Source: Ulva prolifera
Lineage: Eukaryota > Chlorophyta > Ulvophyceae > Ulvales > Ulvaceae
DNA length: 64,000 nt
Reading direction: 5' to 3'
NCBI GenBank assembly: GCA_023078555.1
Contig: CM041200.1
Coordinates: 4,616,936-4,680,935 of the forward strand
The translations under genes and the position numbers were made by a program. Position 1 is the stretch's first letter. Every line of letters starts with the position of its first letter. The notes under the pieces are model-generated. The model ran no database searches. It saw nothing but the letters and a program-made list of their open reading frames with translations, and had not been told where the DNA came from. This document shows positions 12,314-24,605 of this stretch, in pieces.

Positions 12314-13523
12314 TGCGTATCGGTGGTACATAATAGTTGTGGAATGCGCAGATCGGAACGGACGAGATGCTGTGTTGTGGTGGAAGAGTTCCGATGGGAT
12401 TTTGCGCCGAGGAAAGGCCTGTGTGTTGCGGTGCTTCATTGACAGACCGCAGCCTGCTTTGGAGACATGTCATCGCCAGGAGACATGCTGTGCTCCCAGT
12501 GTGTGCTGTGTGCTGTAGGCGAGGTATAGCCACATTGCATGGGGTGTTGATCAATTCTGATTTTGAGACTGTGCAGATGGGCAGTTGGGGTGCCGTTGAG
12601 GTGCACATAAGGCGCAGTCGTGCACGCTATTGGTGGAATCCAACGAATTGTGGGTGGAGTGTGATGTCTTCATACGGGGAGTGCAATTACCCAGCGGCGT
12701 TGTATGGTGGATTTGCAGGCATCTATCCCTGAGGTCAGGTGGTGTGTTCGCATTCTGTCGCAGCTTCTCAATGCATCGCTTTGTTTACAACTTTGGGAAT
12801 TGTACCACTACTGAAGGCAGCCCTCATGCCGAGTCTTTCACCTGCCTTCCGTCTGTCATAACTCCCTTTTCGTATGACCAGGCTCATGTTGGGATCCAAG
12901 GGCGAGAACGTTCACAGGCGGGCACGGCAGCAGTGGCTAGTGCTTCAGCACCGCTGTGCAGGCTGTGAAGAGGGAACTCTTTCGCCATTGACCTCTCGAC
13001 CTTGGTCATGGCTCTAGGAGCGCCACCTATATGGCCCTCATAGGATGGCATTTTTGACTTGACATCCAGATTCCTTGTGCGTGACAGGACCGACATGGCT
13101 TGGGCACTCGCACTGTTTACCGAGGTATCCATAGTGGACTGGATTTCAGGGCGCTGCCTACGAGCCACACTGTACTTTGTCATCTCGACAAATACAATGC
13201 GGATCCCGTAGCGGAAAGTTTGCGCCGCACTGAGCTGGTTTCAGACTTCCAACCGTTGCGTGCTGTACGCAGCGGCTGGCGAAACAAGGAATACCAGAAT
13301 TCGACAGCATACGCATCTCACAACATTGGTTTCCTACGGGCACACTTTCACACTGTGACCCGGCAACTTAGCGCATCGTTGGCAGCGATGAGACCGCAAT
13401 ATACAAGTCTCAGGCGAACACAGCTCATGCATGCGAAATCAGACTCTTACAAAAAAAAAAAAAACCACGATCGTTGCAATTGGCTACATGGCAAACAGTA
13501 CTCAGACAAAACCTCACGTATCT
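12314..13523. other. Convergent 3' region between Cys4 gene and ISWI
   Basis: About 1.2 kb between the stop codons of two convergent genes, presumably both 3' UTRs and terminators. It includes an A13 run near 13451. No further gene is supported; ORFs of up to 185 codons do not resemble known proteins. Confidence 0.5.
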
Positions 13524-16500
13524 TCACTTCGCTGCTTTCTTCGCAGCGGGTGTGGCGCCACCTTCTGAAGCTTTGCGCTTCTTGCCCCCACTACCTTCAG
13601 ACTTGCGCCCATTGGTACCCCGTTTGGCATCTGCTTCCTCATTTTCTTTGTCAATGAGACGGATCAGAGTGTCGCAACGCCTGTTGAGTTCAACAGGCGT
13701 GCGGCTTTTAAAGAACCAGTCAAAGCGGAAACGCCAGGACTTGCGAATTTCAGCTTTCATTTCATCCCACGCACCATAACCTAGCTTATGCATCATGCAC
13801 ACCAGGAATCGATCCTCCTCCTCTGTGTACGCCTTGTTCTTGTTTGCCCCATACTGGATTTTGAGCTCCAGCCATGGATTGCGGTATCTGCCCATTTTCG
13901 CTTGGATGGCCTGCACGCACGGTGAGGCAGTGCAGACACCCTGATGCAATGGCCCCAATTACATGTGCCCTCCTGAAGTGATACCTCCTTGGCACCTGTA
14001 GGGCAGCAGAAGCACCCCTTTCACACAGGAGTGAGGATTCGCACCTTCATGATGCTCTGCTGGCGCTGAATCTTTTGCTCTCCACGCTCTATCTGCTTGA
14101 TGTAGCGCTCATAATCGTGCAGCTCTTTATAGCGTTTGAAGAACACCTCGGCGTAGGCCTTCACTTCCTCTTCGCTCTTGCTCTCGACTTCCTTGGCAAT
14201 TGCATCGATGTTTTCACGTCCGTGCTTCTCACACGCTCGTAGGAATGCGTTGAAGTCACGGCGCATCCAGTCCTTGAATGGGTTCTCAGTGAGCAGCCGA
14301 TCACGCTCTAGCTGCTCCTCCTCAGTCAGAGGCCTTGCAAAATTATCATCCCTGCATCATGTGCGCCATGGTGTAAGGTGCACCGTTCATGCGCAGTAAA
14401 CATGGCGATGATGGCAGCAAGCGTTCTTGGAAAATGGACAATCCAAAGCAGTGATGAGAGGCAGGGAACACGCACGCTGCAAGCTGAGCATCAATCTCCT
14501 CTGGAGTCACGTTTGCCTTCTCCAATTCATGCCGGCGGTGTGTCTGATTGTACTTCCACATCTCGTGAGCGTGCTCAATGTTGTACAGCTCCTCAATCCG
14601 CTTGGTATCAAAGAATTGGAAATCATTCAGCTGCGGCATCTTCGCAAGCCGAGGTCCCTTCTGTCGCTCTTCCTGCTTCGCCGTCTTGACGCTGGCCTTG
14701 ATGAAGTCAGCTTCGTTGTAGTTGATGCGCGTTTTACGCTGCCTGGGCTGCTCCACCCAATTGGACGCCATGGCCTTCTTGAGATGGCTGAGGTCCTTTT
14801 TGGCAGTGCGGTAGTCATCTTCATCTTTGAATTCGTAGACAATTCCACCATCCATGGTGAACTGCTTTGCGCTGGCAGTAAATTCCGCCATCTTCTCGTT
14901 GAGAGCAGCCTGCAGAGGGGCCGCACAAGTCAAGAGCAGACATGCCACTTAAGGCAGTAAGGGTGTCACACCTGCTGCCATTGAACAGGAGCTGGCAGCA
15001 GATATGCAAGGTGTTGAACTCAGGATCACTGTTGCTTTGATCATGTGTCCTCACTCATATATTCACAAGGACCAGATGAAAGCCATAGGACAAGCTTGCG
15101 AAGCCTGCATTCGAGCTTTGGGAATGCTTCGGGCTGACAGCAGGAAGCTGTACATAACACCTAGACAGGGAAGTCGTTACACTGCTGGCACTTGAAAGCT
15201 GATCGTCCAGACATGTGAGATAGTATGCAGCAATGAATACAAGCTGCGTTATCATGTGTGCAGTGAAGTATGCAGCAGGCACACCGTCTCGGATTCACCC
15301 TTGCTGATGATCAGGTCAATGTCTTCATCAGTAATTTTAGCAGGCTCCGAAGAGAAGACCTTCTCAGCGCCATACTTGACCATTGAAAGCAGGTCATCCT
15401 TGCCTACCTTGCTCGCATTCTGAGTCAAGCGGCCCTGCTGAATGACAAGTGCATCCAGACGAAGCTTCTTGTACGCCTTTTCGATAACCTACAGACAGAG
15501 CCGAAACCTTACAATTTGCAATGCACAAGGACGCTCAACGCCACTGTTGCTTCAAATTGCAGCAGCTTGTGGGGCAACAGTGGAGTGGGTGTTGAGCTTG
15601 CAAATCACGCAAGACTCTGATACGTTGCACACCTTTTCCTCGATTGCATGCTCTGTGCAGAAGCGGAAGACCTGTACCGGCTTTTTCTGTCCGATACGAT
15701 GTGCACGATCCATGGCCTGGAGGTCCATCTGCGGGTTCCAGTCCGAATCATAGAGAACGACAATGTCCGCGGTTGCCAGGTTGATACCCAGGCCACCAGC
15801 ACGTGTGGACAGCAAAAACACGAACTTCTCTGAATTTGGTGCATTGAAGTTGTCGATCATGTTCTCACGGTCCTCTCCTGACGTGTTGCCATCAATGCGG
15901 CAGTACTGGAAGCCGCGATAGTGCATGTAATCTTCGAGGATGTCAAGCATGCGTGTCATCTGGCTGAAAATCAAGACACGCGAGTCCCGCTCTTTCAGCT
16001 TTGGCAGGAGCTTATCAAGTAACACCATCTTGCCACTGTTCTCAACCAGGTGGTCACCTGCACCGGTGTCTCTTCAAGTCTACTGGACACATTGTGAGAC
16101 ATTCTCTGCATTTCGCATAGTTGTGCATGCATCGTGTTTATACAGCAGCACAACAGTAAAGCTGTGACGCACACCTGTGATGTAGGGAGGCCCGGGTTCC
16201 GCTCCCTGAAAGAGGTATGGGTGATTGCAACATTTACGCAGCTGCATCACAATGTTCAGCAGCTTGCTACGGTCTGCCCCCCCAGTAAGTGTGGAGATGT
16301 CCTTTTGAAGCAGTTTCTTGTACCATGTCTGCTGCACTTCAGACATGCCAATCTTCAGGATGGTCTCCTTCTTTGGGGGAAGGCTCTTCTCGACATCATT
16401 CTTCACACGACGCAGCAGGAATGGCCGCAACACCTACACATCTGAGCTGGTGTAAAAAGTCGGCTTCTTTGCAAGAAGGCTCAGACTCATCACAAAGCAC

Positions 16501-18576
16501 ATCCAGGTTGCTGCGATTGCAAAGCCCAAATCTCACCTTATGTAGTTGCTGGACAACCTCAGCTTCACTGCCACCAGCACCTGCCCCGAACCACTCATCA
16601 AACTTCTCTGCAGAAGAAAACACTTCTGGAAGCAAAAAGTTCAGCAGCGCCCAGAGCTCATGTAGGTTGTTCTGCAGCGGTGTGCCGGTGATGAGGAGGC
16701 GATATGATGTCCGAAACATGCGGACTGTCCGTGAGAGGATCGAGTTTTCGTTCTTGATCCTGTGAGCCTCATCGATGATGATGTAGCGCCAGTAGGTTTT
16801 CTTGAAGAAATTCTTCTCCTTGATTACCATCTCATACGACGTAATCATGGCATCGTACTTCCCCGGCTGCAGCTGTTCTGCCTTTTGGTGCTCTCGCTGC
16901 TCAGCATTACCATGAAACTTGACAGCCCGCAGGGACGGGCACCATCGCTTGAACTCGTTCAGCCAATTATGCAGCGTTGATTTCGGGACGATGATCATAT
17001 GTGGTCCTCGAATTCCACGGAACTCCAAGAGGTAGCCTAGCAACGAAATTGTCTGCAGTGTTTTCCCCAGTCCCTGCAAACATTCGTGCAGCTGTCATGT
17101 ACACTATGATACGTTGTAGCGCAATTATGTTTGGCGATGCAATGGCTTCATTCTACCTCACCCTTAGAGGCTTGCATTGACCATGTGCACATGTGCATGT
17201 TGCTGCTGTACCATCAAATACTTTAGTGATATATCATTTCAGAGAGATCCATTGTGACATACATACTTATTGATGTACACTTCAATGAACAGGGCTTGGC
17301 TAAGGACTGTCTACCCCCACCCAAAAGGTAATCAATCATGATTGCATCTGTCCTGGGCATATGGACAGATGCAACTATGCACTGCTGCCTGCATGCAGAC
17401 TTGATACCAAGAGAATCTCCATATGGAACAAAGAGACACGGGCAACTGTGACTGATCAAGTATGCCACACTCTGCACGCAAGCCACACGAAGCAACAGCG
17501 TATGCAGTGCGCCGTGTGCAGCAAAAGCCCACATGCAAGATGATACACGCAATCATTTACTTCAACTCGAAAACCAAGTGTCCATTCTTGTCAGGGACTG
17601 CACTAGCGCAATGCCGGACTAGGAGGTAGCGAAGCAAACCGCCTCCCGGGCTGAATCACGCACCATTTCGTCGGCAAGGATGCCATTGATACCATTGTCG
17701 TACAGATGAATCAACCAGTTCAAGCCCTGTAACTGATACTCCCGCATGGTACCAAACTTGATAACAGAAGGCTGCACAGTGAGTCGATGCCCCCGTGCGG
17801 TTTCACCCTCTGTTTCTTCATCCGCAAGCAGTTCTGCATCTTCATCTTCCTCACCAGAACGGTCGTGGCGATCGCGTTTTTTCTTCCTGCACACACTTCA
17901 AATTGACAGCTTGTGTCACATGAGCGCTTGGGTTCCCGCAACAGGCACACAGGTATGTAGGAGTACTTTTGAAGGCTTGCTCCTGCAAAATGCTGGAAAA
18001 CCTCTGCCTGCTTTAGTAAAAACTGAAGCCGATTCGCCTTCACCTGTTCCTGCAGGTCTTTGCCCACTTCAGAATCATCCCTGTAAAATCTAGGCACCGG
18101 GGAGTGATAGATTTAGGCATAAACATAGCCAACAAGATATTCAGAAATCAAGGGGCAAACAAGAGCTGCTGATGAAATACCTCGGAGTTTGCGGCCGACG
18201 AGTTCTGCTGTTGGCGGATGTCGTCGAGGCGCTGTCGCTTCGCTTGATCCTGCTTGCGGAGCCTTTCCCTTTCCTTGCGAGCTATTTCCTGCCTTTCATT
18301 CTCGGAGTAGTCCTGTATGCAAGTGGCACCTGTTTCATAGAGCCCAGCAAAGCACGCAGCCCCACGCGGCGAGCAATATACACCGCCTGAAATTTTGCTG
18401 CTACAACAAAGAGAATTTACATCATCATCTTCGTCGACATCGGGGATAGCGTCATCCTCTTCGTCTGCCGTGGTGTCTTCAACACCGTCGACCTCCTCCG
18501 CGTTCACAATGTCGAAATCGTCATCCTCGGCGCCGGATGGAGCCGTAGACGCTCCAGGAGTTGTAGTATCTACCAT
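13524..18576 (-). CDS. ISWI chromatin-remodelling ATPase (CHR11/CHR17, SMARCA5 type)
   Basis: ISWI slides nucleosomes using ATP. Exons on the minus strand: 18421-18576, about 18161-18312, 17967-18080, 17664-17886, 16537-17073, 16175-16433, 15633-16057, 15285-15488, 14476-14909, 14045-14351 and 13524-13910, giving about 1065 residues. In order they encode an acidic N-terminus; AutoN-like [14 protein letters not shown] and [12 protein letters not shown]; the SNF2 ATPase with Walker A ([15 protein letters not shown]), DEAH box ([13 protein letters not shown]), [76 protein letters not shown] and [21 protein letters not shown] ([15 protein letters not shown]); SANT ([18 protein letters not shown]); and SLIDE ([27 protein letters not shown]). 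Wording is closest to plant ISWI. The exon 2/3 junction is the only awkward one: the obvious donor (GTATTT at 18180) breaks phase, whereas GTTTGC at 18160 keeps it. Start taken as the ATG at 18576. Confidence 0.93.
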
Positions 18577-19349
18577 CCGGCCTATACGATTGCAGGAATC
18601 TGCCTTCGAGGCCGGCGGAACTCAAGCGCCAATGTTCTAACAGTACGCACAAACGGCGCAGTGTAAGCACACGCTTGCGTCACGCCGTGTGGAAGACACT
18701 TTGAGCAATGAAGAGCATCAACCGGATAGAAGCAGTGATGTACACTGCCCTCGTTGAGTGATCTTAGACCTTGGCTCGTACAGGCGCGTGCGGCGCGTGC
18801 CACTTGGCCGCGAAAGCATCGGATCTCGATCAGTTCATATTGGCGAGTGGGTGCGAGTCGCCGCAGCTGCGGTGACACCCCGGGCAAAGATTCCAGGTGC
18901 GAGGGCAGGACGGGCTGTACGAGTAAATCTGAGCGGCAGCGTCCTTGCAGCTATGAGCACTGCACTCACTGCGAGAGCAATCGAGCAAATCGACGAGAAC
19001 ATGCAAGATTCACGATGGCTGATCTGTAAACTACAACCGGGGCTATACCAGTCGTCTGGCCTTGCAGCTTTGAACGCTGTACTTATGTCTTATGTAGTAC
19101 AGTATGTCCATTGTGCACCAGATGAACGGGACTTTCAGGCTTGGGTTTTGAGAATGGCAGGCAAACCCCAAATCGAACCACATCGGCAAAGCACAGAAAT
19201 TCCTGAAGACCAAGGTGGTGTTCTGGCCGACAAACAGCGTGTGAAAAATGCTTGGAGCACAACAAAGCTTTGTTACATCTACGTGGCATATTGCATGACA
19301 TCGGTGGAAAGACGTTTTGCGGTACAAGCAACTCCAGCTTGTGTGGGAA
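18577..19349. other. Intergenic upstream of ISWI
   Basis: About 770 bp between the ISWI start and the stop of the next minus-strand gene. A 204-codon plus-strand ORF (18758-19372) overlaps it, but has no recognisable motif or homology and is treated as chance. Confidence 0.5.
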
Positions 19350-20933
19350 CTATGTTAAAACGACATATCTGAGCGTCAAGAGATGGCACTCTCGCAAAGG
19401 TGCAACAAAATGGCCTGAAAATGTGTCACTACGACAAGTCAATCCCCTCAAATACGCCAGCTTATCAAGCAGCCTCTGCATGCAGTCTGCGTTGTGTACA
19501 GCAGGCTCCCCCGCGAGACCGGTGTAGCAGTTGTGATCCTTCGTAAAGCTGCCCTATGTGCGCTTGGCACTGCCTGTCATCAAAAAATGCCTCCAGCTCA
19601 CCTTCCCCTGTCGCCCTTTGTCAGCTGCATCACGGACCATCGCTCGTCTAGGTGCGCTGTTGTTCACTGTGCTGTGTACATGCCCCCAATGATTTACCTG
19701 TGCAGGGCGGTCTTCGATCGATACTGTTGGCCTGCTTGAGGGAAACGACATGTCTGATATGCGAGACCGCCTTCCAGAACATGCCGAACACATTGGGGAC
19801 TGCCCCGACTGCGAGCTGTCCCTGCGCAGAGCAGCCAGCACATCACCAGCCTCTGAGTCTCTGGAATAACACAAGTCACTTGGGCGTAGCCTGAGAGTGT
19901 CCAAGGCATCCTGCTTCACCTTGAAGTTGTGCCTGGTGGATTGTGTCTGAGCACCGTCTCTGGCGTGCCACTGTTCATTTTCGAAATTTGACGCCCCTGG
20001 AACATAGGCATCAGTGCTGTCGCCGAAATTTGTCTTGGGCTGGGCGGCTCTTGGTCGGGGGCCGATGTCGCTTTGCACGCTCTTGCGCTGTGACGTCCCT
20101 CGAGAGCTGAAAGTTGTGTAGTGAAAGACTTGTGTCTGCAGCAACCTCAGCTCCGCCAGTATCGTCGCCTGCAGATATAGTCAAGCGGCATGAGCCTGAT
20201 GGATTGCTGCAGTAACGGTACTGGTTTCTGACACTGCTGCAGGGCTCTCAGTCTGTTTCGACTCGTGGGCTGTGGCTTACTCACTTACTGCCTGAGTGTA
20301 CATCTCTCTTGTCACCAGTTCACTTTCAAAGATTGATCTGCATGATTTGGGGCCGGGAGGTGACGCACATGCGGTTCAAACTTGTACTTCATGAGTTCAG
20401 TGGCATAGGTCCAGGCTGCAAAATTTAGGCGTTTGGTAGAACGGGTGGGGCTGAGCAGCAGAGCAGCCATGTCATGAGCTCGGGCTGCTACAACCTCATC
20501 TTGAAACTTATTCCCCAAGACAATCGGAACTTCCTGGATGGTGATGGTTGCTCCCCAGGCCATCCCGATAGATCTGCAAGGGTACCTCACATAGCGCCGG
20601 TGGAGCCCCAGCATTACAACAACCAGCCGATGCACCACTGCATACCATGCTAGACCAGGACTGTGCAGACAAATATGGCACGAGACCAAGCATAGATACA
20701 CACCGCTGCCGCTTCCGTACACCAATGAAAACTGACTCTTGGCTGACACGGCGTTCCAGCTCCTGCCGCGTCACTTCTCTGTATATTGCGTCATGAATTT
20801 CCGGCGTCAGATATTGTTCTGGGAGTTGAAGAAGTTTTCGCAGGTCAGCCTCGCCTGGCAGCAGGGCTGGTGGCGCTTGCCAGCGGTGTCGACTCTGCTG
20901 GACATGGCCCCCGTCGGTCGCGAAGCTGTGCAT
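19350..20933 (-). CDS. Conserved-looking hypothetical protein, 332 residues
   Basis: Four exons on the minus strand join with consistent phase: 20704-20933, 20369-20573, 19698-20135 and 19350-19475. The protein starts MHSFATDGGHVQQSRHRW and has a helical, charged first part (PEQYLTPEIHDAIYREV, TRQELERRVSQESVF), then a globular stretch (TITIQEVPIVLGNKFQDE, RAHDMAALLLSP, LNFAAWTYATELMKYKFE). A long polar, Ser/Arg-rich and probably disordered region follows (residues about 146-291, with a CSAC pair), ending in RLLDKLAYLRG. I do not recognise the family. Reasons to accept it as a gene are the four open, phase-compatible exons with standard GT and TGCAG borders and the sensible amino-acid composition of exons 1-2. 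Possible alternatives are an algal lineage-specific or ciliary protein; neither is shown by the sequence. Confidence 0.6.
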
Positions 20934-21767
20934 GATCCTTGGACAGCAGTACAACTTACGCCATGGTCTTGCAGGAAGCAATTATCCGCATATACAGGAT
21001 ACGAGCGATAATGCGTCTCGGCGTCGTCCGGCGGTCGCAGATGTCACGGACTCTTCCGAGAGCTGAAAATGCACACAGGCGGGTAGCCAAAGCGCGCAGG
21101 TTGTATATACACTGTGTAAAGTAGACGGAAAACCGGTGTACGCACACTGAACACAGGGAGTCAAAATTGCACGAACACACGCCTGACTACGACCTATTTG
21201 CACGAGTCGCTGCCGGTGGAGGGTCGGGCTGCAAATGGAATGGGCCAATAAAATTTGTGTCAAATGCCAGCGGTGCCTCACAGTGGTCCGTCTATAGGTG
21301 AAACTTGTCTCGAGTCCAGTTGTTTGGCTTTGTTCGAATGAGCCCGCGCGGGCCTCGAAAAAAGGTACGGCCTGATCAAACTTGAATATACATGACAGCA
21401 TTCGGAGACCGCCATGGCGCACCACACACCTGCACGTGCATGCATGAGTCTACTGCACTCTTCGTGACTCCACCTGCACGTGATTGATTCTCTGTGCGTC
21501 CGAATCCATGCCTGCTAATGTGCTGTGGCGGAAGCGGCATTTGTGTGTTTGTGTACATCGGTCGGGAACTTGATGTGCACGGATGTCTGCAGCCTGTGCA
21601 CGCTGCTCCGTGCAAGGCCTCCCTCGTGCACCCGAGACAGCTCCATGGATATCGAAGTCCGAATTGGCAGTCACCTGCACGAGGTTCACCCGCCCGAGGC
21701 GCAGTGTGGCCACATGTATGCGCGGGCGGTCATTCGCGTGTACACGTGTAACCCGAACGCAACACTG
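20934..21767. other. Intergenic, no gene recognised
   Basis: About 830 bp upstream of the unknown minus-strand gene. Only overlapping incidental ORFs were seen, and no repeat family was recognised. Confidence 0.4.
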
Positions 21768-21793
21768 CAGCCCGGCAGTGCACTGCCGGGCTG
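21768..21793. repeat. 26-bp perfect palindrome (centre TGCA)
   Basis: Half-site CAGCCCGGCAGTG, followed directly by its exact reverse complement with no spacer. It could form a GC-rich hairpin in single-stranded DNA or RNA. It lies in non-coding DNA about 100 bp before an S2 element. Confidence 0.9.
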
Positions 21794-21880
21794 TCACAAC
21801 ACGTGCAGATCTAGAGATATGGACGAAACGTGTCATTATCAATGCTGCGAGTGCATGAGATATGCACGTGAGACCGGACT

Positions 21881-22062
21881 CACAGTGCATCCGAGTGGTT
21901 GTGTGGCCGTGTCGCTGTGTTCGGCGCGGGTGCTGCCGTTGCGTGGGTGTTTTGGTGTGCGCTTCGTGTGGCTTGCTGCGTGGTGTGCGTTTTCCCCTGC
22001 TTCTTGCTTGCGGTGCTACCTGCCTCGCTTGCTTTGTCCTTGTAACACAGTGCATCCGAGTG
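21881..22062 (+). mobile_element. SINE-like element S2 with 17-bp target-site duplication
   Basis: The 17-base sequence CACAGTGCATCCGAGTG occurs at 21881-21897 and again at 22046-22062. Between the copies is a G/T-rich body of about 150 bp (GTTGTGTGGCCGTG..., ending GGTGCTACCTGCCTCGCTTG and TTTGTCCTTGTAACACAG). The same body in reverse orientation, also essentially full length, is at 40508-40675. The 3' part recurs at many other sites in the window. This fits retroposition of a short non-autonomous element. Part of the repeated CACAG may belong to the element end, so the true duplication could be a few bases shorter. Confidence 0.7.
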
Positions 22063-22565
22063 CGCGAGTTTGACCACAGAGCGTGGCTGCACGAGCTGGG
22101 ATGTGCAGAATGCTGTTCGGATAGCGAATTCTGGGCTGTACCACCCGATCAGCCTCCGCTTGATCTAATTTTCAGCAGGTGTCGGTGGCGCGCGCAGCTG
22201 GCCACCGGCATCACATTGTATGTATGCCGGGTGAGTGGCACATCCGGAATCCGGCTCGTGTAGCTAATGCGATCGCTGCACGGATGCCCGCCAGCAACGA
22301 ACCGAAATTTATGCATACGCGATGAAGGGCATCGCACAGCGAGCGGAGTCGGACGCACTCGGCTCACGAAGCATCCTGACCGCATGGCAAACGTCGAAGC
22401 CACCGAAGCGAGCGGAGCTTGCCGCGTGGGTTTTACTGTCTTGTTTGCAGCTGTACAGGTGATTGGAACTGTGGCCAAGCGCGACTACATGCGGCTCAGA
22501 TCCCGGGAACCACACACAGGCGTCGACCCAGGCTGGTGGGCTGGGGTGGGTGTGACTTGCACACG

Positions 22566-22650
22566 TTGTGGGTGGGGGTGTTTGTTGTGAGGACATGATC
22601 AGAGACCAGTAGCACCGCCAGGGCAACGCACAAGCACTCCAACGCCACCA
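22566..22650 (-). repeat. S2-related copy
   Basis: Shares GTAGCACCGCCAGGGCAACG and CCAACGCCACCA with the copy at 22790-22862. Together they look like a sub-family of S2 in minus orientation. Confidence 0.45.
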
Positions 22651-22789
22651 ACCATAGCGAATGTAGACCCACATCGAATCCGGCTTTGGTTGCCCAGCAC
22701 CGCACGACGGCCATACACGTCACACCGGCGCTCGAGTGATCACGCACACAGACGCACACAGACGCACACAGGCGCATACACAGCTGGGG

Positions 22790-22862
22790 GTGAGTTACAA
22801 GGACAAAGCCGGAGAAGCCGATACCACCGCCAGGGCATCGAAGAAGCACGCCAACGCCACCA
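22790..22862 (-). repeat. S2-related copy
   Basis: Begins GAGTTACAAGGACAAAGCCG (reverse of the S2 3' tail), followed by ACCACCGCCAGGGCATCG and CCAACGCCACCA, as in the copy at 22566-22650. Confidence 0.5.
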
Positions 22863-24343
22863 GTGCATGAATGACAGTAGCTGCTATCTAGATGACAACC
22901 CCTATCGAACCCGACCACGGCGCCCTAGGACAGCATGACAGGCACCCACCGTACACGCACCCGCACACCCACTCAAGCTGCAGCATGCCCCGACGGCGCA
23001 ACCCCCTCCCGCACGGCTGACCGGCCTGACTCCTCTCCCTCCCCGATCCGAACATGCTCGCTCTCTCTCATGAGGCCCAGGCATCCCCCCCCCACATACG
23101 CCGCCGTTATCGCGCCCTCCGGTGACGCCACGGCAGCGTCGCGCTCGCTGTGTCGGCCTCCCCCCATGCGCAGGCGGTGCCGCAAGCTCCACAGCAGTCG
23201 GTGCTAGCACAGGCCGCCCCGTCGGCGGCTGCCCCCCGCTCCTGCAGACCCACACAGCGAGGCGACATCCTGGCATCCTTCACGGGTGCGCCGGTGATAC
23301 GTCGCCTACCTGCTGCCTGCCTCGAATGTCAATTCCGCGGCCCTCCTCGACGGTGTTTCCGCATATGCCGCCGATCGGGCGCAAGCACGAAAAGTATGGC
23401 CGGGCTGGCGCGGGCGCGTTCACGCTGGTCCCACTGTGGCATGATACATATGGATGGGTCGGCCCGGCTGCCATTGCGTTCCTCACCAGGCTTGCTGATG
23501 TGGCTACAGAGTCTGGCGCAGCCTCGCAGCGGCGGTTCCTCGAGAACGCGATGCGCGTTCTCTCCACAACGCTCTGCCGTGCAGTCGCGCGCTAGGGTCG
23601 CGCCGCGGCTCCACTGATGGCATGCCACGCAGGCAAGGCAGTTTTGGCGGGACTCAAAGTCCCTTCGTTGACCTCTCACCCCTCACAGGCCGTCCGGCCT
23701 GAGCAGCAGCCCGCCTCTCGAGGTCCCCGCCAACTTGACGCCAACGACCGATGGCCTCTGGCTCTTGGACGCCTGGCTCCGCTTGGCATACGGGGTGAAT
23801 GCCAATTACATTGCCGGGGGGTGGGGGGACTAATTAGGCGCCGCCTTGTCCCTGGTGCAGTGCGATACGGGCCGGGCGCGCCAGGCAGGCCGTGTGCGCT
23901 ACGGGTCTCTGGGGGGGGTAGGGGTTGGGGCTTGGGCCCCCGGCGGTCGGGTGGCCAGGCCGGGTGGCCTCGAGCGGAGCCCTCCCGGGCGCCGCGTCGT
24001 CGTGTGGGAAACACGTATTGGAGTGTGGGGTGCGGTGAGGATGGGTCTGTGGCGGTGTGTGGGTTTGGCGGTCTGGGAGTCTGTGTCGGTCGTCGGGGGC
24101 ACGGTGGGGCTTCGTGTGCGCTGGTGGCGACTGTGGCGAGACTGCGTTGGACCGGGTTGGTGGTTGTTTTCTTGTGCGGCTGGCTAATTTCGTTGTGCTG
24201 CCCGCCGCGCCGCCTTGTCCTTGTGGCACACAGGCGGGTGCAGCGGGGAGTGCTCTCCGTCAAGCAGCATGGTCCACAACAACCCCAATGAACAGGCCAG
24301 CTGCTGTGGGGCTGTTTGCGTTGTGTTCCGTGAATCGGGTGGT
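22863..24343. other. GC-rich stretch, no gene assigned
   Basis: About 1.5 kb with long overlapping ORFs in several frames (for example 22935-23207 and 23122-23595 on plus, 23676-24524 on minus). The frames compete with each other, show no recognisable domain, and follow from GC-rich composition. An S2 tail (TGCTGCCCGCCGCGCCGCC, then TTGTCCTTGTGGCACACAG) lies at about 24190-24236. Confidence 0.4.
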
Positions 24344-24605
24344 AAATTAAAGTAAATCTAAAGTTACTGAGCCGTATCCTGTTGGACATTGACAACTCCG
24401 AGTTAATGGGACCACATATACCGCAGGGTGGTACTACTGTGCTCTGTGAAGGTGAAGTAAATCTGGATTCACTGAGCCTTATCCTGAAGAGGACATTGAC
24501 AACTCCAATTGATCGGGACCACATGCCGCAGGGGTAAATCGCCTGGAAATCCCCCCTCAGACGACCGTACGCAACTCACAGCTCTGTGGCGACGCAGGAT
24601 GTTTG
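24344..24605 (-). mobile_element. Two S1 SINE-like copies in tandem
   Basis: Two minus-oriented S1 copies follow each other: a truncated one (about 24344-24430, tail then GACATTGACAACTCCGAG) and a longer one (about 24455-24605, tail, GACATTGACAACTCCAATTG, GGGACCACATGCCGCAGGGG, CCCCTCAGACGACCG). Each starts with an AGTAAATCT-type tail, as in the copies at 10629 and 25076. Confidence 0.65.

Noticed and set aside
18758-19372. 204-codon plus-strand ORF
   Set aside because: Overlaps the last exon of the minus-strand unknown gene; no recognisable features.
22735-22785. CRISPR-like or tandem array (ACACAGACGC units)
   Set aside because: Only a few units of simple sequence without spacers, in a eukaryotic genome.
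23676-24524. 282-codon minus-strand ORF
   Set aside because: GC-rich, Pro/Arg-rich with competing frames, and runs through S2 and S1 repeats.
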